Shown: piece after piece, positions 52,493-62,479 of the stretch
Numbering within the stretch: the first letter of the stretch is position 1
Layout: every line of letters begins with the position of its first letter
NCBI GenBank assembly: GCA_001936135.1
Contig: CP012816.1
Location: 437,501-501,500, forward strand
DNA: 64,000 nt
Reading direction: 5' to 3'
From: Saccharomycopsis fibuligera x Saccharomycopsis cf. fibuligera
Taxonomy: Eukaryota > Ascomycota > Saccharomycetes > Ascoideales > Saccharomycopsidaceae
Position numbers and translations under genes: made by a program
The notes under the pieces: model-generated
What the model was told of the DNA's origin: nothing
The model's input: the letters and a program-made list of their open reading frames with translations, nothing else
Database searches by the model: none

Positions 52493-55400
52493 TCAATTGA
52501 AAATAAGGGAGCATAAAGTGGTGAAAGTGGTACGGTCGGTGGCTTTAGTGAGGATGTCAGCCATGTTAACCTTGGTGTTGACATAGTTAAGTTTGATGAC
52601 CTTCTGTTCCACCAAAGTTCGGATGAAGTGGAATCTCACAGCAATGTGCTTGGTCTTTTGGTGTAGAGCTTTGTGTGCACTGAGGGTAAGCGCACTAAGG
52701 TTGTCGCTGGCACAGTTAATGTATGAGCAGTGGAAGCCAATTTCATTGAGAAGGTTCATAACATAGACACCGGTTCGAGCAGCATCGCTCAAGGCAACGT
52801 ATTCTGCTTCCGCACTGCTGAAAGCAACACAGCTCTGCTTTCTGCTAGACCATGACACAATTTGGTTATTGATCATTACCAAGTGGCCACTTTGCAGCTT
52901 TCTGTCCAGCTTGGAGGTAGCATAGTCGGAGTCGCTGAAGACAGTAATCTTGTACTCTTGTTCAGGCGGATAATCAGTGACAAGGCCGTCGGTTTTCGAC
53001 TTGTCCAAGTACCGAAAGTCCTTGATATCCACATTACCAGCTTCAGGTCCGTAGACTAGACCTTTGTCTTTGGTTTCAATGAGGTAGTGAAACACCCTGT
53101 AAGCAGCTTTCAAGTGTGTGGCCCTTGCTTTGACAACAAACTGACTGAGAAGACTGATGGCAAAGGAAATGTCGCTTCTGACAGAGTTGGCAACGTAGAG
53201 TAATGTACCAACAATGGAGCGAAACTTTGTTTGCTCCGCATCTGACAATTCTGGTGAGTGCTCATCATAAGGATCAAAGCCTTTCACCATTGGAGTTTCC
53301 ACTTTGCCGAGCTTTGTGACACCGTGTTCCGTCATAATCTTGTCAATGAAGTTTAGCATGCTGAGCTTGATTGATCCATTAGCGAGCTGTTCGACCGTGA
53401 CACCCAAGAAGATTTCAGGAAATCCCAAGTCTTTCATCTTGAACTTCAGATTAAGAGCAGCCTTGATGTCATCAACAGTCTTGTGTGTCTTTCCACAGAT
53501 AAGCAAGTCGTCCACATAAATAGCAACAAGACAATCCTTCCCTCTGAACAAGCATGGGTCTATAGCACTGGCTTGCAAACCGGCAGCAACAAGAACCTTG
53601 GAGATTGTATCGTACCAAATCTTTGGTGACTGTTTCAATCCGTACAATCCCTTCTTCAATTTCCACAAATGTCCTTTTGGTGTGGACGTACCAGCAGGTG
53701 GTCTAACAAACACATCGAAGTCAATATCACCGTAGAGAAAAGCAGTAGAGGTGTCCATCTGGCACACGACATAGTTGTTCAAAGCAGCAAGCGCAAACGT
53801 GATTCGCATAGTGTCAAAGCTCATTACAGGAGCCCACGAGTTGAGGAAGTTGACACCTTTTTCTTGACTGAACCCTTTGCAGACCAAACGCGCCTTAAAG
53901 CGCTCGCCACTTGGATCATCTTTAACAGTAAACACCCAGCGGGAGGCAATAGATTGAATGCCTGGAGACTCCTTGACTAGCTCATACACATTAAGATTGT
54001 CCAATGCAGACAACTCTTCGGCCATAGCAGCGATCCATCTCTCCTTCTCGCTTGAGTTGAGTACCTGATGATAGTTCTCTGGAATAAGATACTTGGTACG
54101 GGCCACAGCAAGAAAAGCATGTTCCGCATCACTGAGATAACCACTAATGTCACTGTCTGGCTCTCCGTCTGTGAGAAACAACCTGGAAGGGCCTGCCTCA
54201 ACTGCTTTGGGGCCTTCAATAGACCTGATAGGTATAGAGCCAACGTCGTTCAAGTACTGCTTCCCATGGTCAGCAAAAGCTTCTCTAGCATCAGCCGCGC
54301 TAACATTCTTCTCGGCCATTGATTGGTAAGCGGCCTGGTGCTTAGTGATAGGAGTAACTGTGTTTGGGGCAAACTCAAGCATAAGCTTCTTGGTTGGCTT
54401 CCGGTTGATGATGGAAATAGGATCATCACTCAGTTCAGAGTCAGAAGCAGCGGCTCTTTTGACGGCAGCCAGAGTTTGTGGAACTGTAGCAACTGATTGC
54501 TGGTCTTCTGAGTCACTATGCTCCACCATAGAGTTATCCGACTCTGCAACAATTCTCTCATCATCGTCTTCCCTGCTTTCGGCACCTTGTTGAATGTTCA
54601 TGTCTTGGCCTTGAATAGAGACCTCACCAACAGGTAAACTAGGGGAACCACTGGTACCTGAATAACCTGAATAACCAGCAAAGCCACCAGCTGAGTATGT
54701 GACAGAGGATTCCCTTTTACCTTGCTTGAACGGATAAACATCAGGGAGAAAGTTGAACGCAGAGCTTCTCAAGATTCGGTATGTACTGTCTTCAAGGATG
54801 AAGGCAATGCTTGTAGTTTTGTGGAATCCCAAGAAAGTACCTTTGAGGTCTTTTCCAATAATCTTGTTCCCGGCAGTAAAGTTTTTCGCAAAGATGCGAC
54901 AGCCAAATGGCGCAGTTGTACCCATGGCTTTTGAGCGGCCAGAAAATTCCTCGTATGGCGAAGGACCACCGTTTCTGGGCAAGTAGTTGTGCAAGAAGAC
55001 AGCGTGGTTGAAGCAAAAATTCCAGTATTCCTTTGAGATACCGGAGCTGATCATCAAAAGTTTGACTTTCTCGATGATTGTGCGATTCAAACGCTCAGAG
55101 GAGCCATTCTGGTGGCTTGAGTAAGGCGCAGTGAACTCGGCTTCAATGTAGTCCTGACCTTGGTGGTCTCCAGCAAGAAACTTCTTGAGCAAAACAGTAT
55201 CAAACTCGTTATCGGCACGGAACTTGACAATCTTCTTGCCTTGGTGTTGTAAGACATTGCTCATATACTGTAAGCATTCAATAGTCTTGGAGCTGATCTC
55301 CGACTTGTAGCGCAAAACCCTGACGACAGCAAAGCTGGAGCGTCTGTCAGAAACAATCAAGCCATAGATGTTGTTATGTGGGCCAACCACATCCGCTTGA

Positions 55401-56950
55401 ATCATCTCCCCAATATCAAAGTCTTCTGGCTTGCTGTGGGAGTTGCCAGAGCGTTTTTGAACGACAGAGTTGCAGGTCTCGCAAGTCTTCAACACATTCT
55501 TGATCTCTTGGTCAGTGAAGCCCATGTGTTTGATGATAGCTTTCAACTGCTTAAACTTGGCATGTCCGTTTGCAATGTGGCATTGCATAATGTCTTTGGC
55601 ACCGTCTGTATCACCAAGCAAAACCAAATCCGTAGCAGGAGAGTTGACAACGGTTCTAACCGAGGCGGGGTCAACAACCCAAAATTTTCCATGCTTGGGA
55701 ACTTGAATCACTTGATTGCCTCTGGAGATCAATCCACAGTGTTTGGTTAAGTGGATTTCATAGTCCTTCTCAGTTAACTTGTGGCAGCTAAGCAAGTTTC
55801 TCGGAGCCTGTTCAATAAGCTTTGCATCTTCGACCTTGAGGTTTCCAATGCTAACAGTGCCTTCAATAACACAATTAGTAGTGCTGCTGATTCCTTGAAC
55901 AGTGACGTTCGAGACCTTCTTGTCCAGCAACAATGCTCCGTCGTTGACAACATTGATACCAGCACCGCTGTCTAGAACAAAACGTTTGTCGGCAGCATCG
56001 TCGGCGAGATAGACCTCTTCAACAAAGTGAGTCTCTTCGCCAGGCTCAGGCAGCTCAGTCGAAGTGTCAATGACAATCTGACCGTCACCGTTGTTAATGA
56101 CTTCAGCACCAAGTGGGACTTCAACGAGGTTGACAAGCTCCTTGCGTCCCTTGTGTGACTGGTTTCTGTTCTTGTTTTTGTAGCACTCGTTGCTGTAGTG
56201 GCCAAGCTTGCCGCAGCTGTAACACTTGATGAGGAAAACAGGTTTCTTTTTCAGTTTCGCATCAGCCAACTGAACCAACTCCTCGTTCGGTGGCAACTTT
56301 GGACGAGAGGAAGTGTCCATCTGGACCAAGTCTCTGGCAGCAAGATCATTGGAGGCTTCCATAGCATCATAAAACGAAGTGTTAAGCAACCCACGAGCAT
56401 CGCGAAGCAAGTTCTTTTCGCTGAGAGCAACATGAAGACTCTTGTTGTCAAGTAGGTGGAAACCAAGAATACCGCCAAGATTGCAGAAGTTGATATCCTT
56501 GTAGTAGTACTTGAAGATCTCCAAGTAGTCTGCCATAGCTTCGCAGTCTCTAGCAAGGACGGCCTCATGGACAAAGTCGTGGAAGATCTTGACAATGTAG
56601 AAAGAGTCAATTGTCTTGCACTTTGCGTTGATGGTCTTCAACAAATCAAAGCCCTCGGTGCATCGTTCGTAGTTTTTCAATAACAATGGGTCCACTTTTT
56701 TCTGGATGAGTTGATAGATAACATCGCCAAGTTTTGGTGGGTAGTAGTCAAACTCTTCGGAGTCTAACATACGCTCAACGTCGATGGCAGTGACATCATT
56801 GATAATAACTCTCAACTTATTTCTAAGGAATGATCTTAATAACGGGTACTGGAACCATTGAGTAATTGGCCTGACCTTCAACTTGGTAATTCCATCAAGT
56901 CTCGCTTTGTAAGCACCGTCAGCAATATCAAAGTCTCCAAAGATGAACAT
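52493..56950 (-). CDS. CopB Gag-Pol polyprotein (B4), intact, 1485 residues
   Basis: Single-ORF Ty1/copia polyprotein. Gag (1-240); CCHC zinc knuckle CYSCGKLGHYSNEC (243-256); aspartic protease DSGA (D327); integrase with HX-H..CETC zinc finger, then catalytic D520, D580 and E619; Ser/Gly-rich and acidic linker; reverse transcriptase with YVDD (1145-1148); RNase H with SDSDYA and the ending VNMADILTKATDR. The ATG at 56950 is chosen because it follows the A-rich leader with A at -3. Upstream in-frame codons come from the LTR and leader. Gag and Pol are fused without stop or shift. It differs from CopA throughout and is a separate family, with about 30-40% similarity only in the enzymatic cores (estimated by eye). 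Confidence 0.96.
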   Translation of the reverse strand: MFIFGDFDIADGAYKARLDGITKLKVRPITQWFQYPLLRSFLRNKLRVIINDVTAIDVERMLDSEEFDYYPPKLGDVIYQLIQKKVDPLLLKNYERCTEGFDLLKTINAKCKTIDSFYIVKIFHDFVHEAVLARDCEAMADYLEIFKYYYKDINFCNLGGILGFHLLDNKSLHVALSEKNLLRDARGLLNTSFYDAMEASNDLAARDLVQMDTSSRPKLPPNEELVQLADAKLKKKPVFLIKCYSCGKLGHYSNECYKNKNRNQSHKGRKELVNLVEVPLGAEVINNGDGQIVIDTSTELPEPGEETHFVEEVYLADDAADKRFVLDSGAGINVVNDGALLLDKKVSNVTVQGISSTTNCVIEGTVSIGNLKVEDAKLIEQAPRNLLSCHKLTEKDYEIHLTKHCGLISRGNQVIQVPKHGKFWVVDPASVRTVVNSPATDLVLLGDTDGAKDIMQCHIANGHAKFKQLKAIIKHMGFTDQEIKNVLKTCETCNSVVQKRSGNSHSKPEDFDIGEMIQADVVGPHNNIYGLIVSDRRSSFAVVRVLRYKSEISSKTIECLQYMSNVLQHQGKKIVKFRADNEFDTVLLKKFLAGDHQGQDYIEAEFTAPYSSHQNGSSERLNRTIIEKVKLLMISSGISKEYWNFCFNHAVFLHNYLPRNGGPSPYEEFSGRSKAMGTTAPFGCRIFAKNFTAGNKIIGKDLKGTFLGFHKTTSIAFILEDSTYRILRSSAFNFLPDVYPFKQGKRESSVTYSAGGFAGYSGYSGTSGSPSLPVGEVSIQGQDMNIQQGAESREDDDERIVAESDNSMVEHSDSEDQQSVATVPQTLAAVKRAAASDSELSDDPISIINRKPTKKLMLEFAPNTVTPITKHQAAYQSMAEKNVSAADAREAFADHGKQYLNDVGSIPIRSIEGPKAVEAGPSRLFLTDGEPDSDISGYLSDAEHAFLAVARTKYLIPENYHQVLNSSEKERWIAAMAEELSALDNLNVYELVKESPGIQSIASRWVFTVKDDPSGERFKARLVCKGFSQEKGVNFLNSWAPVMSFDTMRITFALAALNNYVVCQMDTSTAFLYGDIDFDVFVRPPAGTSTPKGHLWKLKKGLYGLKQSPKIWYDTISKVLVAAGLQASAIDPCLFRGKDCLVAIYVDDLLICGKTHKTVDDIKAALNLKFKMKDLGFPEIFLGVTVEQLANGSIKLSMLNFIDKIMTEHGVTKLGKVETPMVKGFDPYDEHSPELSDAEQTKFRSIVGTLLYVANSVRSDISFAISLLSQFVVKARATHLKAAYRVFHYLIETKDKGLVYGPEAGNVDIKDFRYLDKSKTDGLVTDYPPEQEYKITVFSDSDYATSKLDRKLQSGHLVMINNQIVSWSSRKQSCVAFSSAEAEYVALSDAARTGVYVMNLLNEIGFHCSYINCASDNLSALTLSAHKALHQKTKHIAVRFHFIRTLVEQKVIKLNYVNTKVNMADILTKATDRTTFTTLCSLIFN

Positions 56951-57040
56951 GGTAGAAAAATTTTTTTTTTTTGATTTTTGATTTTTTGATTTTTTTAATT
57001 TTTTTTTTTTTTGTTTTGATGTTAAGCCAGACTGTAAATC
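56951..57040 (-). promoter_or_regulatory. CopB B4 primer-binding site and oligo(A)-rich leader
   Basis: On the minus strand the LTR is followed by GATTTACAGTCTGG (complement of 57027-57040), matching the tRNA-Tyr anticodon arm. A leader consisting almost only of A with a few T and C then runs to the ATG. Confidence 0.65.
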
Positions 57041-57468
57041 TGTAAAAAGTAGGATGTAAAGTAGAAGAGAAAAAATATAAGGTTTATTAGAGTAGATAAA
57101 GAAAGTAAAGTTGGTTAAGCTTGGTTCAGTAAAGAAGTAAGAAAGGTAGAGAACTATAAAAGAAAAGAAGCGGGAAAGCCCCGTGTTAAGTAAGAAAAAT
57201 AAGGGGCAAAACTGAAATCGGAGTGGCGTGATAAGAGTGGCGTGAAAAAGAAAAATTTTCACGCTGCAGTAAGGATCGGCACCGCGTCTAGACGGGGCAC
57301 CTAGACGGGGCACCTAGACGGGATGAAAAAGTAAACAAACAACATGCGTCAGAACGGTATACCATGCACATCGGTGAAGGGTTTACCCTGACGATGGATG
57401 AAAAAAAATAAAAGGAGTGAAGAAGGTAAAGGATCGGAAAGCGAAGAATGAATGTTTGAAATTCAACA
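57041..57468 (-). repeat. 5' LTR of CopB B4 (variant L2)
   Basis: 428 bp, same as the 3' LTR. It contains three GTCTAGG/A-type 13-bp repeats (57290-57322) and AATAAA in CTAATAAACC. Confidence 0.96.
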
Positions 57469-60328
57469 TACAGTATATGAGCAATGTCTTACAACACCAA
57501 GGCAAGAAGATCGTCAAGTTCCGTGCCGATAACGAGTTTGATACTGTTTTGCTTAAGAAGTTTCTTGCTGAAGACCACCAATGTCAGGACTACATTGAAG
57601 CCGAGTTCACTGCTCCTTACTCAAGCCACCAGAATGGTTCCTCTGAGCGTTTGAATCACACAATCATCGAGAAAGTCAAACTTTTGATGATCAGCTCCGG
57701 TATCACAAAGGAATACTGGAATTTTTGCTTCAACCACACTGTCTTCTTGCACAACTACCTGCCCAGAAACGGTGGTCGTTCCCCATACGAAGAATTTTCT
57801 GGCCGCTCGAAAACCATGGGTACAACTGCGCCATTTGGCTGTTGCATCTTTGCGAAAAACTTTACTGCCGGGAACAAGATTATTGGAAAAGACTTCAAAG
57901 GTACTTTCTTGGGATTCCACAAAACTACAAGCATTGCCTTCATCCTTGAAGACAGTACATACCGAATCTTGAGAAGCTCTGCGTTCAACTTTCTTCCTGA
58001 TGTTTATCCGTTCAAGCAAGGTGAAAGGGAATCCTCTGTCACATACTCAGCTGGTGGCTCTGCTGGTTATTCAGGTTATTCAGGTTCCAGTGGTTCCCCT
58101 AGTTTACCTGTTGGTGAGGTCTCAATTCAAGGCCAAGACATGAATATTCAACAAGGTGCCGAAAGCAGGGAAGAGGATGATGAGAGAATTGTTGCAGAGT
58201 CGGACAAGTCTATGGTGGAGCATAGTGACTCAGAAGACCAGCAAACAGTTACTACAGTTCCACAAACTCTGGCTGCCGTCAAAAGAGCCGCTGCTTCTGA
58301 CTCTGAACTGAGTGATGATCCTATTTCCATCATCAACCGGAAGCCAACCAAGAAGCTTATGCTTGAGTTTGCCCCAAACACAGTTACTCCTATCACTAAG
58401 CACCAGGCGGCCTACCAATCAATGGCCGAGAAGAATGTTAGCGCGGCTGATGCTAGAGAAGCTTTTGCTGACCATGGGAAGCAGTACTTGAACGACGTTG
58501 GCTCTATACCTATCAGGTCTATTGAAGGCCCCAAAACAGTTGAGGCAGGCCCTTCCAGGTTGTTTCTCACAGACGGAGAACCTGACAGTGACATTAGTGG
58601 TTATCTCAGTGATGCGGAACATGCTTTTCTTGCTGTGGCCCGCACCAAGTATCTGATTCCAGAGAACTATCATCAGGTACTCAACTCAAGCGAGAAGGAG
58701 AGATGGATCGCTGCTATGGCCGAAGAGTTGTCTGCATTGAACAATCTTAATGTGTATGAGCTAGTCAAGGAGTCTCCAGGCATTCAATCTATTGCCTCCC
58801 GCTGGGTGTTTACTGTTAAAGATGATCCAAGTGGCGAGCGCTTTAAGGCGCGTTTGGTCTGCAAAGGGTTCAGTCAAGAAAAAGGTGTCAACTTCCTCAA
58901 CTCGTGGGCTCCTGTAATGAGCTTTGACACTATGCGAATCACGTTTGCGCTTGCTGCTTTGAACAACTATGTCGTGTGCCAGATGGACACCTCTACTGCT
59001 TTTCTCTACGGCGATATTGACTTCGACGTGTTTGTTAGACCACCTGCTGGTACGTCCACACCAAAAGGACATTTGTGGAAATTGAAGAGGGGATTGTACG
59101 GATTGAAACAGTCGCCAAAGATTTGGTACGATACAATCTCCAAGGTTCTTGTTGCTGCCGGTTTGCAAGCCAGTGCTATAGACCCATGCTTGTTCAGAGG
59201 AAAGGATTGTCTTGTTGTTATTTATGTGGACGACTTGCTTATCTGTGGCAAGACCCACAAGATTGTTGATGACATCAAGGCTGCTCTCAATCTGAAGTTC
59301 AAGATGAAAGACTTGGGATTTCCTGAAATCTTCTTGGGTGTCACGGTCGAACAGCTCGCTAATGGATCAATCAAGCTCAGCATGCTAAACTTCATTGACA
59401 AGATTATGACGGAACACGGCGTCACCAAGCTCGGCAAAGTGGAAACTCCAATGGTGAAAGGCTTTGATCCATATGATGAGCGCTCACCAGAATTGTCAGA
59501 AGCGGAGCAAACAAAGTTTCGCTCCATTGTTGGTACATTGCTCTACGTTGCCAACTCTGTTAGAAGCGACATTTCCTTCGCTATCAGTCTTCTCAGTCAG
59601 TTTGTTGTCAAAGCAAGGGCGACACACTTGAAAGCTGCTTACAGGGTGTTTCACTACCTCATTGAAACCAAAGACAAAGGTCTTGTCTACGGACCAGAAG
59701 CTGGTAATGTGGATATCAAGGACTTTCGGTACTTGGACAAGTCAAAAACCGACGGCCTTGTCACTGATTATCCGCCTGAACAAGAGTACAAGATTACTGT
59801 CTTCAGCGACTCCGACTATGCTACCTCCAAGCTGGACAGAAAGCTGCAAAGTGGCCACTTGGTAATGATCAATAACCAAATTGTGTCATGGTCTAGCAGA
59901 AAGCAGAGCTGTGTTGCTTTCAGCAGTGCGGAAGCAGAATACGTTGCCTTGAGCGATGCTGCCCGAACCGGTGTCTATGTTATGAATCTTCTCAATGAAA
60001 TTGGCTTCCACTGCTCATACATCCACTGTGCCAGCGACAACCTTAGTGCGCTTACTCTCAGTGCACACAAAGCTCTACACCAAAAGACCAAACACATTGC
60101 TGTGAGATTCCACTTCATCAGAACTTTGGTGGAACAGAAGGTCATCAAACTTAACTATGTCAACACCAAGGTTAACATGGCTGACATCCTCACTAAAGCC
60201 ACCGACCGTACCACTTTCACCACTTTATGCTCCCTTATTTTCAATTGATTGAACTTTTTTTTCCTTTCCTTGGCTACCCAGATTTACTTTCGTTACTATT
60301 CTTTACCATATTCATGTTTGGGAGCGTG

Positions 60329-60739
60329 TGTTAAATTTTAAACATTCATTTTCCTTTGTCCCTTACCCTCTTCACATTCCGATCCTTTATCTTCTTTACT
60401 CATTTTATAATTTTTTTTATCCATCGTCATAGTATACCGTTGTGACGCATGTTCCTTGTTTACTTTTCCATCATGCCTGCGTGACCACCTGCATGCGGTG
60501 CCGATTTTTACGGAAGTGGTAAAATGTTTCTTTTTCCCGCCACCCTTATTACGTCATCTCCTTTTCTGTCTTTCCAACTTACTTCTTTCTACTAAAGGCT
60601 GGCGTTTCGCGCTTCTTTTCTTTTTTGTTCTCTATCTTTCTTACTTCTTTACCGAACTAAGTTTAAAAAACTCCATTCTCTTTATCTACTCAAATAAACC
60701 TTATATTTTGGTCTTTCACCTTACATCTCAGTGTTTACA
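60329..60739 (+). repeat. Divergent CopB-type 3' LTR of B5
   Basis: It begins TGTTAAATTTTAAACATTC after the purine tract GTTTGGGAGCGTG and ends near GTGTTTACA. Block order matches CopB LTRs, but with many substitutions and a shortened centre (CATGCCTGCGTGACC in place of the GTCTAGG repeats). It is far more diverged than the coding sequence just upstream. Confidence 0.85.
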
Positions 60740-60759
60740 AAAACAATTATGTGAAGCAG

Positions 60760-61105
60760 GCTGTAATGTTAGGGAAAGCGAAAAACAAAATATGAAGATT
60801 ATTAGACTAGTTGAAGACACTGGAGTTTGTGAGGTCTTACCCTGTAATAAAGTAGCAAAAAGCTGAAAGAAAACTGGAAAGAAGCGAGAAACCGGTGTCT
60901 GAAGCAGGTGAGAAAGTTAGCAGAAGTAAAGGCATAAATAGTGGTGAGGGTCACGTAGGAGTATAAGGTTCGTGAAAATGTAAACAAGGACACAGGTAAG
61001 GATGGTCTCCAGTAAATAAAGGACGCAAAATAACAGGAATCGAAGAACTTGAAGAGCCAAAATTAGAGCGCGTGAGGGCCAAAAGAAAATCAATGTTTGA
61101 ATTTC
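60760..61105 (-). repeat. Degenerate CopB-type LTR relic
   Basis: Minus-strand sequence that starts TGAAATTCAAACATTG (complement near 61090-61105) and follows the LTR order weakly to an AATCTTCATATTTTG block near 60800. It directly truncates the Gag fragment to its right. The left boundary is uncertain. Confidence 0.6.
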
Positions 61106-61595
61106 AGTAAATAAGATCACCAAGATTTGAGAAGTTGACATCCTTGAAGTAGTAGTCGAAGATCTCCAAGAAGTCTGCCATTGCATCACAGTCTCTAGGA
61201 ACAACGGCCTCATGGATAAAGTCGTGGAAGATCTTGCGACGGTGGGACGGGTCAATACTCTTGCACCGTGCGTTGATGGTCTTCAACAAATCAAACCCTT
61301 CGGTGCATTGTTCGTAGTTTTTCAATAACGATGGGTCCACCTTCTTGTGAATGAGTTCATAGATGACATCGTTAAGTTTTGGCGGGTAGTAATCATACTC
61401 TTCGGAGTTCAACATCAGCTCAATGTCGATCATAGCGCCACCATGGATGATACCCTTCAACTTAGTCTGAAGGAATGACATTAACAACGGGTACTGGTAC
61501 CATTTAGTGATTGTCTTGACATTCCGTTTGGCAATTATATCAAGCATCGTTGTGTAAGTATCGTCAGCAATATCAAAATTGTTAAAGGTGAACAT
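61106..61595 (-). pseudogene. Diverged CopB-related Gag fragment (B6), 163 codons
   Basis: ATG at 61595 within MFTFNNFDIAD, followed by a sequence colinear with CopB Gag residues 1 to about 160 (EEYDYYPPKLNDVIYELIHKKVDP, CTEGFDLLKTINA, KIFHDFIHEAV). Many substitutions separate it from young CopB, and it ends where an LTR begins, just after NLGDLIY. It is open to the stop at 61104 but has no zinc knuckle. The frame has survived considerable divergence, which may be chance. It may represent a related subfamily. Confidence 0.8.
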
Positions 61596-61880
61596 TGTAG
61601 GGAAAAAATTTTTTTTTCTTATGTTTTTTTTTTTTTTTTTTGGTTTAAGACACTGGAAAAAAATATATGAGGTTCACTTGGCTAGATCAATAAAGTAAGG
61701 CTTCTTGAGCTTAGATCTGTAAAGTACAAAAAGAGAAAGAAAGAAAAGAGAAAAGAAACGAGAAAACCCTGCCTTAAGTAGGCGGAAAAGTAGGAAACCA
61801 GTAAACGAACAAAGAGGTAAGGAGGGTAACGCGAGAAAGAAAAATTTTCACTTTGGTTGCGATATCGCCTCCAAGTTATA
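61596..61880 (-). repeat. A-rich leader and degenerate 5' LTR of relic B6
   Basis: Upstream of the B6 ATG (minus strand) there is an A-rich leader (T runs at 61605-61642), as in intact CopB. A decayed LTR follows (GATCAATAAAGTAAGGCTTCTTGAGCTTAG order, then AAAATTTTCAC). The right boundary is unclear. Confidence 0.65.
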
Positions 61881-62042
61881 CGTGGCCTACAATTCGTCGA
61901 CGAAAACGTGATCCATGAGTCATGAGATAAAGTAGAGATGACAAATATAGAAAAACATTTTGGGGATTCAGAAAAGAAGGATCAAAAGCAACCAACCATG
62001 CCAGCTTCAACTGGTAAGTTGAAGTTACTCATCCATAGGCAT
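61881..62042. other. Unassigned spacer downstream of the tRNA-like gene
   Basis: No gene is seen. On the minus strand this is the 3' flank of the tRNA-like gene. The first run of four T (complement of 61983-61986, GCTTTTGATC) lies about 57 bases past the tRNA 3' end and could be a weak Pol III terminator. Confidence 0.4.
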
Positions 62043-62127
62043 AGCCCCACAAGGGGATCGAACCCGCGACCCTCAGATACCGAGCTTGACTAACAATTGA
62101 ATGCAGTACCGATTGTGCTAACCAGGC
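62043..62127 (-). tRNA. tRNA-like gene, possibly tRNA-Asn(GTT) with a short intron
   Basis: On the minus strand it shows a good A box (TAGCACAATCGG) and a perfect B box (GGTTCGATCCC) at normal spacing. The T arm is GCGGG-TTCGATC-CCCTT and the acceptor is GCCTGGT paired imperfectly with GTGGGGC (one G-G clash, several wobbles). Canonical numbering places T33 and anticodon GTT at 34-36. The gene is about 13 nt too long, which an intron after position 37 would explain. The anticodon stem then pairs over four of five positions. The isotype is tentative, and a decayed tRNA or a tRNA-derived sequence is possible. Confidence 0.5.
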
Positions 62128-62139
62128 TTTCTCTTTTGC

Positions 62140-62479
62140 TGTAAGAGACGGGGTCGTAGGGTCTGAATTTAGACGTGAAAAGGTTTCTGGATTCATAGTT
62201 GTTTCTAGGATCGACTAGGAAGAGAGGTAATGCTCTAGATAAAATAAAGAAGATAAATATATTGTAATGAAAGGAAGATAACTTCGCTTACTCTTATTCT
62301 ATATAGAATACATAATAGTTATGATGGCGAACCTAGCTTCTTATATAGTTATTGTTAGGAGGTTCGTAACCAGGGGCCATCTGTAACTAGGGGCTACCTG
62401 TAACTAAGAGCTACCTGTAGCTAGGAGCTACCAGTCTGAGTTAACTTTATCAGAAGTTATCCTGAACTGATTTGTTACA
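62140..62479 (-). repeat. 3' LTR of a Ty3/gypsy element
   Basis: 340 bp bounded by TGTAA at 62140 and TTACA ending at 62479, an inverted terminal repeat. It is placed by the purine tract just upstream and by the end of the integrase ORF. It includes a small tandem repeat of CTACCTGTAACTA-like units (62375-62435). The left edge lies 12 bp upstream of the tRNA-like gene and in the same orientation. Confidence 0.85.

Larger units (their letters stand above)
51985..57468 (-). mobile_element. CopB element B4, complete and apparently intact
   Basis: 5484 bp, minus strand, LTRs 57041-57468 (5') and 51985-52412 (3'), both 428 bp and identical by eye. It is flanked by TACAG on both sides (51980-51984 and 57469-57473). 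The target is B5 (GCTTACAGTATATGAGC). The purine tract GTTTGGGAGGGTG precedes the 3' LTR (complement of 52413-52425). The ORF is open throughout. This is the reference copy for CopB in this window and the best candidate for activity. Confidence 0.97.
50193..60248 (+). pseudogene. CopB polyprotein B5, start lost, internally deleted and twice interrupted
   Basis: Plus-strand CopB body in three pieces. Piece 1, 50193-51115: Gag from GAYKARL through the zinc knuckle. It jumps from KELVNL to KVEDAKL, losing about 110 residues including the whole protease; the flanking AACCTC repeat suggests slippage. A solo LTR then interrupts. Piece 2, 51548-51984: the integrase zinc-finger region up to IECLQ. 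The 5.5-kb element B4 follows in opposite orientation. Piece 3, 57469-60248: integrase core, linker, RT (YVDD) and RNase H to MADILTKATDR. The start codon is missing and the 5' end is fused to an inverted LTR fragment. Piece 3 also has changes such as CRIF to CCIF. It cannot make a polyprotein. Confidence 0.92.

Noticed and set aside
52493-57313. 1606-codon reading of CopB B4
   Set aside because: The extra 121 codons are LTR and A-rich leader. The ATG at 56950 matches the start in all other CopB copies.
57417-57468. Extra N-terminus of the B5 3' ORF
   Set aside because: These codons come from the inverted B4 LTR, not from CopB coding sequence.
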